The translations under genes and the position numbers were made by a program. Below, piece after piece: positions 25,201 to 32,022 of a stretch of 64,000 nucleotides of DNA (the stretch's first letter is position 1; every line of letters starts with the position of its first letter). The notes under the pieces are model-generated. The model did no database searches. It was given only the letters and a program-made list of their open reading frames with translations, and was not told the DNA's origin. Source of the stretch: Gammaproteobacteria bacterium (GTDB taxonomy: Bacteria; Pseudomonadota; Gammaproteobacteria; Pseudomonadales; Azotimanducaceae); NCBI GenBank assembly GCA_009841635.1, contig VXLJ01000009.1, forward strand, positions 62,865 to 126,864, in the 5' to 3' direction.

Positions 25201-27033
25201 ACGCGCCCAGTGTTATTGGTGACGGCTACAACGATCGCTGCACTCGCGCCGCTGGCGGTTTCGACAGGTCGCGAGAATGAGATTTGGCCAGGCTTTGCCA
25301 TAACGGTTATGGGTGGCATGATCACAGCGGCGTTACTTACGTTGCTCGTGATACCTGTCGGCTACATCCTGCTTCATCGTCTTGATCAGATTTTTGGTCG
25401 TGTCGGACCGTGGCTCATGGTTGTTTGGATTGCCTTATTGACCGCAGTCATGACGTGGTTGATTTGGGCTGAGATCTTGGTTTCCATGTTGTGGCAAGCC
25501 GCTGTTGCACTATTGATTGGTGGGTGCTTGCTCGCGGCATTCGTGATGATTTTTCGCAAACAAGAACCACCCGAACCACATATGGACGGCGGACCACCAA
25601 TTCTTGAGGTTAAACACCTTAGCAAAATTTATGGCTTGGCAGGACCCGTGCGAACCGCGTTAGAAGCACGCAAGGCATTTATTCGCCGTGTCATAGAACG
25701 CGGCGGCGAGATGTTCTCGCGAACGGACTCGGTAGAGAAAGCGTTGATTTTCGTGATAGTAGCGGCAGGTTTTGCGGCTGTTAGCTATCTCACCTTAGAT
25801 GACTTGTGGGGTTTGCTAGCTGCACTTGGCGTCGCATTGTTTATTGGTTTATTCACATACGAGATACGCCGCCTACTTGGCCAGGTCGATGATGCTGGTG
25901 ATGTCATACCGAATGGTTTTGTCACACTGCTGGTTTATGCACTCCCGTGGCTAGCGGTCGCTTTGAACGTTTATCTGGTGAACGTCCGGCCTACCCTAAC
26001 TGGTGACTCAGTAGAAGTGCCAGTGTTATGGCCAATCGTGGTAGGACTTGTGCTTATCGTGCTGCAACTCATGCGTCGAAGCGCCGTGAAGCAAAATCGT
26101 GGCACGATTGCCCAACGAGCCGAAGGTTTCTTACGCTATCCGCGAACGTTTTTGCGCGCTTGGTCGCGGCGCATTGCTGGCTTCGATATTGAAGGTCGTG
26201 AAGTTCACGCTTTAACGGGAGTCGAGTTTTCTGCGAAGCGAGGCATGATTGGCATTCTCGGTCCGAATGGCGCAGGAAAAACAACGTTGCTGCGTCAGCT
26301 AGCAGGCATTCTTGAGCCAACCAGTGGCGTCGTGTCGATTGGTGGCGTGCCGATTCATTTCATACGCAAGCATTTAGCGCGTTGGGTAGGTTATTTGCCA
26401 CAAGATGCAGGCTTGCCGCCTGGTTCAACGCCGCGTGCATATCTCATGTATTACGCTGGTCTGTATGAGATTCCCGTTCAGGAGCGCGAGGAGCGCGTCG
26501 ATAGCTTATTGCAAGAGGTCGGCTTAGCGGAAAAAGAAGACGAAACGATCGGTAGCCTGTCGGGAGGCATGCGCCAACGTGTCGCGGTGGCACGAACTTT
26601 ACTGAGACTACCACCGATCATCATCGTCGATGAGCCGACCGTCGGCCTAGATCCGCGCGAACGCATTCGTTTTCGAAATTTGTTGAGTCGCCTCGCGCAA
26701 AACCGCATCGTATTGTTTTCGACCCACGTGGTGGATGACGTCGCGGTGGCGTGTGATCGCGTCTTGGTGCTCGCTAGCCAACGATTGCAATTCGATGGTG
26801 CGCCATCGGATTTGTCGGGCTACGCCGAAGGCAAAGTTTGGAATCTCGAACAAGCAGAAGATATTCCGTTCGAGCTGCCGGACGATGCGATCCTAGTGAA
26901 TGAAACACCTACGGGCAGCGGTCAAGTTCGTCGACGGATTCTCGCCAATGTGGCTCCTTCGGTGGACGCAGTAAGTGAAAACGCCAATCTGGAAGACGGT
27001 TATCTCTGGCTGATTGACGCCGCCACTGCATGA
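22255..27033 (+). CDS. giant RND permease fused to an ABC ATPase domain
   Basis: A 1592-residue protein. Residues 1 to ~1105 form a complete RND (AcrB/HAE1-like) permease: RRPMATSMFFLACLILG at the first helix, two large periplasmic loops, and helices around 345-520 and 880-1095. Asp410-Asn411 (GLLVDNSVVV) aligns with the AcrB proton-relay Asp407-Asp408, and Asn951 aligns with Lys940. Residues 1116-1127 (ILEVKHLSKIYG) start an ABC ATPase domain, which is interrupted by ~185 residues with about four membrane helices (LIFVIVAAGFAAVSY; LWGLLAALGVALFIGLFTYE; FVTLLVYALPWLAVALNVYLV; LWPIVVGLVLIVLQLM). It resumes at REVHALTGV (1315), with Walker A GPNGAGKTT at 1336-1344, signature LSGGMRQR, Walker B IIIVDEPTVGLDP and H-loop FSTHVV. 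GTG start; no in-frame ATG/GTG/TTG back to the stop at 22192. Neither an adaptor nor an outer-membrane channel gene is adjacent. It overlaps the following ABC-2-type permease gene by 4 bases. Confidence 0.9.
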   Translation: MVISSFSSNALLSIPIRRPMATSMFFLACLILGLIAVQRMPVALFPSLEGEVLTVNFSRLNSSPELLEREILNKLESRIGSIPDIRETTGQIRGSQGSLNIEFAPDTDIKIREYEVRRIATRLQREQPRNTTFIGVQTQGTSAFDTFVMDISVIGSARDTDVLFDIASDLIAPRFAAVPGVAQATASGGGGRQVIVEVDPNAAAMIGVNTSDITQAIERSTGKLRYMGNVDDANGATPVLLDGRLRNLQTLENTQITSNAPVRVSHTADVHLGYAAHESFYRVNGQRAVGITIYQEANANLVELGNTLRERVEQVRAELESMGIDLVVMQDASEQVDEQLTRITQLGLIGLAVALLALFVFLRQWRAVLVVGVSVPLSIVLALALLYLFGYGINLLTLFGLAVSTGLLVDNSVVVYEAILRGVERRVPIAEAAEKGLRRTIRAISAASLTTAVVFLPIILIDLEDTFIQEFMTIVAVSLLLPIGTSLFVAIGLVPLLAHRLAGPAAQQRAERMREVHKQRGGLVAPNFLRVVLTGFSKSALRYPASWLTGVALAVMLTIFFAWIPVLAGANNNEAQNPDSVSMNLIFDRGARSLDASVAVVARIEAELLALEGVKSVTANGNKEGAQLVVQFVDLDERPKELTAGSIRSRVWELSREIRGVDVMSPGGQEYDGKKRDARARFNDAPTARVVISGPESETLSQIAEDIENRLEGASMVAGAWVAMPRGNPELWVSPNESILDSLGLRISDVLGNLNLAGTEGVRLATEYALPSGREIPIVVERIGIRDESSALGELRKMRVNTSAGAISLESVATTRRMRPAGVIVHKNGRREMAVNYRLSRSAPDSGDALLAVRDQINAMIATVPRPPEYIIETPVENETVSTISKILLPAILFLFLVLAMTFESLTLPVLVLLALPLTMLGSGWVLFLTGKPLEPGVLVGMLALIGLTVNPAILLVDRMQRKTLDAGWSRGAAALSVMRERTRPVLLVTATTIAALAPLAVSTGRENEIWPGFAITVMGGMITAALLTLLVIPVGYILLHRLDQIFGRVGPWLMVVWIALLTAVMTWLIWAEILVSMLWQAAVALLIGGCLLAAFVMIFRKQEPPEPHMDGGPPILEVKHLSKIYGLAGPVRTALEARKAFIRRVIERGGEMFSRTDSVEKALIFVIVAAGFAAVSYLTLDDLWGLLAALGVALFIGLFTYEIRRLLGQVDDAGDVIPNGFVTLLVYALPWLAVALNVYLVNVRPTLTGDSVEVPVLWPIVVGLVLIVLQLMRRSAVKQNRGTIAQRAEGFLRYPRTFLRAWSRRIAGFDIEGREVHALTGVEFSAKRGMIGILGPNGAGKTTLLRQLAGILEPTSGVVSIGGVPIHFIRKHLARWVGYLPQDAGLPPGSTPRAYLMYYAGLYEIPVQEREERVDSLLQEVGLAEKEDETIGSLSGGMRQRVAVARTLLRLPPIIIVDEPTVGLDPRERIRFRNLLSRLAQNRIVLFSTHVVDDVAVACDRVLVLASQRLQFDGAPSDLSGYAEGKVWNLEQAEDIPFELPDDAILVNETPTGSGQVRRRILANVAPSVDAVSENANLEDGYLWLIDAATA

Positions 27034-27749
27034 AGGCGTCATTGCTGAACTTTATGGGCGGTTTGGCGATGTATCGCTATGCCGCCATTAGTATCGCTGG
27101 CAAACATTTTTACTTGATCTTGCTAGTGGCTCCCCTTTGGGTATTAAGTTTTTATCTCCTTGAATTAACCGGGGTTGTGGATGCATTCCACGGGGGACAT
27201 GCTCAGAACACGTTGATCGGCCTGCCACTGGTGTTCATCGGTATTTTTCTAGGGTTGCGAATCATCGCGAGCGAAATCAGCGGCCGCAGTTTAGAAATCG
27301 TCTATACCGTGCCGGGTGGGTGTGAACGCGTTTGGTGGGTGAAATTGTTAGCGGCGGTGTTGGTCTTGCTGCCGCTTGAAGTTCTGTTAGCTGTAGGTGT
27401 TTGGTTCTTCGTCACGCATTACCCCATACTTGCACTGCAAGGTTCATTGCAAGCTGCCTTGTTCTTTATGGTGTTAGCAATGGGCATGTCAGCGTTATTC
27501 AAGAGTGAAATCGGTGGCGCTGTGGGAACAGTTTTGGTGTTGGCTTTTTTCGGGTTTACGTCTGGATTTGGCAATCAACAGCTTGTCGCCTCACCGTTTT
27601 ACAACCCGTTTACGATCTTTCAAGGAGACCCCAGCGCGATACTCGCGTCGACTGTACAAAACCGTGTGGGTTACCTGCTTGTGACTTTGGCGATTTTGGG
27701 GTTGGCGTTCATGCGAAGTAATCGGCGCGAAAAACTACTAAGCGGCTGA
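27030..27749 (+). CDS. ABC-2-type permease, partner of the RND-ABC fusion
   Basis: A 239-residue membrane protein whose ATG overlaps the fusion gene's TGA by 4 bases, so it is translationally coupled. About six helices are visible: FYLILLVAPLWVLSFYLLE, TLIGLPLVFIGIFLGLRIIA, LLAAVLVLLPLEVLLAVGVWFFV, LQAALFFMVLAMGMSALF, GAVGTVLVLAFFGFTSG and VGYLLVTLAILGLAFM. This is the ABC-2 (drug/polysaccharide export) topology; the cytoplasmic motif after helix 2 (SEISGRSLEIVYTVPGGCERVWW) is the usual contact with the ATPase. The fusion ATPase plus this permease would make a half-transporter; homodimerisation or a partner RND subunit are both possible. Confidence 0.85.
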   Translation: MKASLLNFMGGLAMYRYAAISIAGKHFYLILLVAPLWVLSFYLLELTGVVDAFHGGHAQNTLIGLPLVFIGIFLGLRIIASEISGRSLEIVYTVPGGCERVWWVKLLAAVLVLLPLEVLLAVGVWFFVTHYPILALQGSLQAALFFMVLAMGMSALFKSEIGGAVGTVLVLAFFGFTSGFGNQQLVASPFYNPFTIFQGDPSAILASTVQNRVGYLLVTLAILGLAFMRSNRREKLLSG

Positions 27750-27802
27750 CAAAGTCATTTAATTAGCGAGAGACTTACATCGCTTTCATAAGGAGCGCAA
27801 AG

Positions 27803-28885
27803 TTGAAAGCCGCAGTATTAAATGAAGTAGGCAAACCTCTCGAGATTGAAGAGGTGTCCATAAGCAAACCACGCTCCCGCGAAGTATTGATTCGCACCGT
27901 TGCGGCCGGGGTGTGTCACTCGGATTTGCATTTTCAGAATGGTTCATACCCGTACATGCTGCCATGCATTCTGGGTCACGAATCTGCAGGCATTGTTGAG
28001 CAGGTAGGCGAGGATGTGACATACGTCAAGCCGGGTGATCACGTGATTACCTGTTTGTCCGCGTTTTGTGGTCATTGCGAATACTGTTTAACCGGACACA
28101 TGTCATTGTGCGGGTCGCCCGAACTGCAACGAAGCGCCGACGATGAGCCACGTCTTTCTCGCGATGGCAAGCCAGTTGCGCAATTCATAAACCTCTCATC
28201 GTTTGCAGAACACATGCTTGTGCATGAACATGCAGTGGCAAAGATTCGTGAGGACATGCCGCTAGATCGCGCGGCATTGATCGGCTGCGGGGTTACGACA
28301 GGCGTTGGTGCCGTGATTCATACCGCGGCGATAGAACCAGGTTCAACGGTCGCTGTGATTGGTTGTGGCGGCGTTGGCTTGTCGTGCGTCAACGGTGCTG
28401 AGCTTGCTGGCGCAGGTCGCGTCATTGCAATCGATACGGTGCCGAGCAAACTTGAACTGGCGCGCAAATTTGGCGCGACCGATACCGTCAACGCTTTAGA
28501 GGTGGACCCAGTTGGCGCAGTTCGTGAAATGACAGGTGGTGGCGTGCATTACGCATTTGAAGCCATAGGGCTCAAATCGACGACGGAACAAGCATGGAAG
28601 ATGATTGCTGCGGGTGGTTGCGCCACAGTTATTGGCATGATCCCGGTGGGTACGCATATAGAGATTCATGGTCCAGAGTTGTTGCGCGAGAAAAAACTGC
28701 AAGGCTCAAGCATGGGTTCGAATCGATTTCGAGTTGATATGCCTAGATTTGTCGATTTTTACCTTGCCGGGAAACTGCATTTGGATGACATGATTTCCGG
28801 ACGTATCGGCTTAGGCGACATCAATTCCGCCTTTGAAGCACTGGAAACGGGTGAAGTTGCGCGTAACGTCGTCATGTTCGAATGA
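27803..28885 (+). CDS. zinc-dependent alcohol dehydrogenase (MDR family)
   Basis: A 360-residue medium-chain dehydrogenase with TTG start at 27803 (AAGGAG is 6 bases upstream). Catalytic zinc ligands include the GVCHSD cysteine and GHESAG (residues ~62-67). The structural zinc cysteine cluster is CGHCEYCLTGHMSLC. The Rossmann motif is GCGGVGLSC, followed by AIDTVPSKLELARKFGATDTVNA. Overall it resembles class III-like or NDMA-dependent alcohol dehydrogenases (VIHTAAIEPGSTVAVIGCGGVGLS). Likely oxidises a primary alcohol, perhaps a hydroxymethyl compound, to the aldehyde. Confidence 0.93.
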   Translation: MKAAVLNEVGKPLEIEEVSISKPRSREVLIRTVAAGVCHSDLHFQNGSYPYMLPCILGHESAGIVEQVGEDVTYVKPGDHVITCLSAFCGHCEYCLTGHMSLCGSPELQRSADDEPRLSRDGKPVAQFINLSSFAEHMLVHEHAVAKIREDMPLDRAALIGCGVTTGVGAVIHTAAIEPGSTVAVIGCGGVGLSCVNGAELAGAGRVIAIDTVPSKLELARKFGATDTVNALEVDPVGAVREMTGGGVHYAFEAIGLKSTTEQAWKMIAAGGCATVIGMIPVGTHIEIHGPELLREKKLQGSSMGSNRFRVDMPRFVDFYLAGKLHLDDMISGRIGLGDINSAFEALETGEVARNVVMFE

Positions 28886-28911
28886 GACGCAATCGCTAAA
28901 AAGTTCTGAGC

Positions 28912-28986
28912 TGGAGCGGGCGAAGGGAGTCGAACCCTCGTCTTCAGCTTGGGAAGCTGAGGTAATAACCGTTATACGACGCCCGC
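28912..28986 (-). tRNA. tRNA-Gly (anticodon CCC)
   Basis: A 75-nt tRNA gene on the minus strand. The acceptor stem is GCGGGCG paired with CGCCCGC, followed by an encoded TCCA end. The T-arm is AGGGTTCGACTCCCT, and the anticodon stem-loop CAGC-TTCCCAA-GCTG carries CCC at positions 34-36. It matches bacterial tRNA-Gly(CCC), such as E. coli glyU, closely. It lies alone between the alcohol dehydrogenase and amidohydrolase genes on the opposite strand. Confidence 0.97.
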
Positions 28987-29015
28987 TCGCGCTTAATTAT
29001 TGCAACGGCAGACAG

Positions 29016-30170
29016 ATGCAATGGTCGCGAGTTAGGCGCATCTTTTACGCACGCCATCGAGTGGCTTGTCGAACAGCATTGTCATGGCCATTGACGTTGG
29101 TGGTTGTGCTCACGCTCCTTTTCACAACTGGGTTTATTCGCGTTAGCGCGCCGTTGCCGGCGATTCCTAGTACTGGCTATGTCGATATGCATGTGCACGC
29201 TGCGGGGCTTGGCTATGGCAACAGTGGTGCCTTTATCGGCGAGGAGTTAAAAAACTCCTGGAAATTCGGCATCTATCTTCGAGCGTTCAACGTTACCGAA
29301 CAGGAACTGCGCGCCGAAGGAGATCGGGTGTTGTTGCGCAAGCTCAATGCAGCGATAGCCGCATCGCAGTACGTGGACCGGGCTGTGATATTGGCGATGG
29401 ATGGCGTCATTGACGAGCATGGCAAACTGGACAAGGCACGCACGCAGTTTTACGTGCCTAACGACTATCTCATACGGGAATTACCATCACATCCGCGTTT
29501 GATGTTTGGCGCAAGCGTAAACCCGATGCGACGCGACAGTATTGCAAGACTAGAGCATGCCGTTGCGAACGGTGCGACACTCATCAAGTGGCTCCCGAAC
29601 ATCATGCACTTTGACCCGTCCCACCCACGCATCGAGCCGTTCTATCGACGCATGGCCGAACTATGCGTACCTTTGCTAACCCACGCCGGCGATGAACGTT
29701 CGTTTGGTGAAGCTGACGATACGTTGGGCGATCCGATGAAACTGGAATTGGCTTTGGCGAGTGGTGTCACCGTGATCGCGGCTCACATTGCCACCACGGG
29801 GTCGGCCGAAGGCGAGGGGTATTTCGAACGATTTCTGCGGATGTACGCGCAATATCCGAATCTGTACGCCGACATATCCAGCTTGACGCAAATAAACAAG
29901 CTTGGTTATCTGCGCAAAGCCTTGTCAGATCGCCCGCTGCATGCTCGTCTGATCTACGGAACGGATTGGCCACTGCAGTTTTTCCCGCTCGTTTCGCCGT
30001 TCTATCACCTACGCTCGATATCAATACGCGAGGCGATTGCCGTGCAAAGATTACGGAATCAGTGGGATCGGGATGTGGTGCTAAAGAAATACATGAACGT
30101 GCCAGAAGAAGTTTTTACACGCTTCCCGCAGCTGCTTGAGCAGCCTTGCAATGACTCGGCTTCGAGTTGA
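29016..30170 (+). CDS. membrane-anchored amidohydrolase (metal-dependent hydrolase)
   Basis: A 384-residue protein with the start placed at the ATG at 29016; a longer open frame continues across the tRNA gene and is not coding. An N-terminal helix (ALSWPLTLVVVLTLLFTTGFIRV, ~residues 20-42) anchors it to the inner membrane. The TIM-barrel amidohydrolase motifs are YVDMHVHAAG (metal HxH), THAGDE, VIAAHIATTG and YGTDWP. It belongs to the amidohydrolase-2 group (aminocarboxymuconate-semialdehyde decarboxylase/dihydroorotase-like hydrolases). Substrate unknown. Its stop is 35 bases from the convergent quinone oxidoreductase gene. Confidence 0.85.
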   Translation: MQWSRVRRIFYARHRVACRTALSWPLTLVVVLTLLFTTGFIRVSAPLPAIPSTGYVDMHVHAAGLGYGNSGAFIGEELKNSWKFGIYLRAFNVTEQELRAEGDRVLLRKLNAAIAASQYVDRAVILAMDGVIDEHGKLDKARTQFYVPNDYLIRELPSHPRLMFGASVNPMRRDSIARLEHAVANGATLIKWLPNIMHFDPSHPRIEPFYRRMAELCVPLLTHAGDERSFGEADDTLGDPMKLELALASGVTVIAAHIATTGSAEGEGYFERFLRMYAQYPNLYADISSLTQINKLGYLRKALSDRPLHARLIYGTDWPLQFFPLVSPFYHLRSISIREAIAVQRLRNQWDRDVVLKKYMNVPEEVFTRFPQLLEQPCNDSASS

Positions 30171-30205
30171 ACGAATGACAGCTTGTTTAGGGCAGGTGTG
30201 CCTAC

Positions 30206-31237
30206 TTAAACGGTGATTTCTTCAAGTTCATAGTCATTCATCGTCACAACGCACTTTCCAACGACGTCGCGGTTTTCAAGCATGCGTAGCGCGTCCACAG
30301 CCTGTTCAAGCGGAAAACCCTTACAGACGTAAGGTGTGATTTTTCCCGACTCTGCCAGTTCATTGAGTTCTGCGCGGAATTTCGCACCTAGTGCAGGATT
30401 ACGCCGTCCTATTTCACCGGCCCGTACACCGATTAGGGAAACCATCTTGATCAAGATGAGATTAACCGGGGCGGTTGGCCAACGACCACTCGTGAATCCT
30501 ATGGTGAGGATGCGTCCGCCAAAATTCACACAACGTAGTGATTCGTCAAAGACGTCGCCGCCGACCGGATCGTAAATAACGTCGGCGCCACCAGTGCCAG
30601 TAATTTCTTTCACACGTTCGCGGAAGCCACCCATGGATCCATCTGGCAGCGTGTAGTTGATCACTTCGTCCGCGCCACGAGATTTGACGACCTCGAGCTT
30701 GTCGTCGCGCCCGCCGGTGGCGATGACTTGAGCGCCGAGTAGTTTGCCAATATCCACTGCTGCTAGGCCCACGCCGCCAGTAGCGCCGTGCACAAGTAGC
30801 CATTCGTCGGCTTGCAGATTGCCACGATGTGACAAAGCAACCCATGCGGTTGAGTACGCCGTGCTGTAGCTCGCGCCTTGCGCGAAGTTCATGTGTTTAG
30901 GGAGGGGTCGTGCGACGACTGCAGGCAGATTGACAGCTTCGGTGAACCCACCGTAGCGACCGCCGAATACGACCGCATCGCCTTCTTTCCAGGTAGAGAC
31001 GTTTACGCCAACTTTTGCGACGACACCAGATCCTTCGCCACCGGGCGCGAAGGGTCGAGGTGGGTGAAATTGGTATTTGTCCTGAATCATCAGGATATCG
31101 GTGAAATTTGCCGCGCAAGCCTTCACCTGGACCTGAATTTCGTCAGGTCCAGGATCGGCTAATTCGATTTCGTCAAGTTGTATCGTGCCAACGTCTTCCG
31201 CGATGTTGTGACATCGATAGCTCTTGACGTGGATCAT
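30206..31237 (-). CDS. zinc-independent MDR oxidoreductase (NADPH:quinone reductase-like)
   Basis: A 343-residue MDR protein without the catalytic zinc ligands. It has CAANFTDILMIQDKYQ (the usual QOR N-terminal loop), LVHGATGGVGLAAVDIGKLLGAQVIAT (NADPH-binding Rossmann motif), GADEVINYTLPDG and VIYDPVGGDVF. Likely an NADPH:quinone or acyl-CoA-related reductase of the QOR/crotonyl-CoA reductase-like group. Its start overlaps the end of the FAD-binding subunit gene by 4 bases, so it is translationally coupled to the molybdenum hydroxylase. Confidence 0.92.
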   Translation of the reverse strand: MIHVKSYRCHNIAEDVGTIQLDEIELADPGPDEIQVQVKACAANFTDILMIQDKYQFHPPRPFAPGGEGSGVVAKVGVNVSTWKEGDAVVFGGRYGGFTEAVNLPAVVARPLPKHMNFAQGASYSTAYSTAWVALSHRGNLQADEWLLVHGATGGVGLAAVDIGKLLGAQVIATGGRDDKLEVVKSRGADEVINYTLPDGSMGGFRERVKEITGTGGADVIYDPVGGDVFDESLRCVNFGGRILTIGFTSGRWPTAPVNLILIKMVSLIGVRAGEIGRRNPALGAKFRAELNELAESGKITPYVCKGFPLEQAVDALRMLENRDVVGKCVVTMNDYELEEITV

Positions 31238-32019
31238 GCGGTGAGTTGGGCTACCGCTCGCTTTGCCATGACGGTCACCAAATTGGCGCGATATTGTGCT
31301 GATGCGTGTAAATCGTCATTGAATTCGCTACTGTCTACGGCAATACCGTCAAGTGCGCTTGCAGACATATTTGAACTTAGCGCCGCTTCAAAACTGCTCA
31401 TACGAAAGGCACAGGCGCCAGCACCGGTTACGCCAACCCGAACGCCACTAGAGGTTTCAGCGACCATCACGCCGACAATGGCAAACCGCGAGGCAGGATT
31501 CGCAAATTTCGCGTAAGCGGCCCGGCTTGGAATCGAAAAATCTACGCGCGTGATGATTTCGCCATCCTCTAGCGCGGTTTCAAAGAGATCCACAAAGAAC
31601 TCATCGCCTGCAATCGCTCGACTATTGGTATGCACCGTAGCTCCCAGACCAACGACCGCGGCAGGGTAATCCGCGGCCGGATCATTGTTGGCAAGTGAAC
31701 CACCGATCGTGCCGCAATTCCGCACTTGTGCGTCACCTATGCGACTTGCAAGCGATGCGAGCGCTGGAATATCCGTCGTTTGAGCGACGTCGCAATGACG
31801 CGCGGTCGCGCCAACACTAAGCACGCCACCAGCAGACGATATGGTGCTCAAGCCGTCAATTCGACTCAGGTCGACCACGTCGTTGGGACTAGCGAGACGC
31901 AGCTTAAGCGAAGGTATGAGCGTCATCCCTCCTGCAATGTAAACCGCATCGTCAGATGCAGCGTGCGTTGAGTGGGCTTCCGCTATGCTGGAAGCTTGCC
32001 GAAAGTTAAATCGATGCAT
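31234..32019 (-). CDS. molybdenum hydroxylase FAD-binding subunit (CoxM/XdhB-like)
   Basis: A 261-residue subunit. It has AGGMTLIPSLKLRLASPNDVVDLSRI and the FAD motif AGGMT, followed by VRNCGTIGGSLANNDPAADYPAAV (FAD contact), and the C-terminal Cox/CO-dehydrogenase flavoprotein domain (VGVTGAGACAFRMSSFEA). Together with the large and 2Fe-2S subunits it forms a three-subunit aldehyde-oxidase/xanthine-dehydrogenase-like enzyme; electrons go from the Mo site via two [2Fe-2S] clusters to FAD. It lies between the large-subunit gene and the quinone reductase. Confidence 0.92.
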   Translation of the reverse strand: MHRFNFRQASSIAEAHSTHAASDDAVYIAGGMTLIPSLKLRLASPNDVVDLSRIDGLSTISSAGGVLSVGATARHCDVAQTTDIPALASLASRIGDAQVRNCGTIGGSLANNDPAADYPAAVVGLGATVHTNSRAIAGDEFFVDLFETALEDGEIITRVDFSIPSRAAYAKFANPASRFAIVGVMVAETSSGVRVGVTGAGACAFRMSSFEAALSSNMSASALDGIAVDSSEFNDDLHASAQYRANLVTVMAKRAVAQLTA

Positions 32020-32022
32020 AAC

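Noticed and set aside
28833..29015. Extended start of the amidohydrolase frame across the tRNA gene
   Set aside because: It overlaps the end of the alcohol dehydrogenase gene and the tRNA, and the translated part has no family resemblance.
30185..30211. A possible hairpin between the amidohydrolase and quinone reductase genes
   Set aside because: Stem interrupted by an asymmetric loop, overlaps a stop codon, no T-tract.
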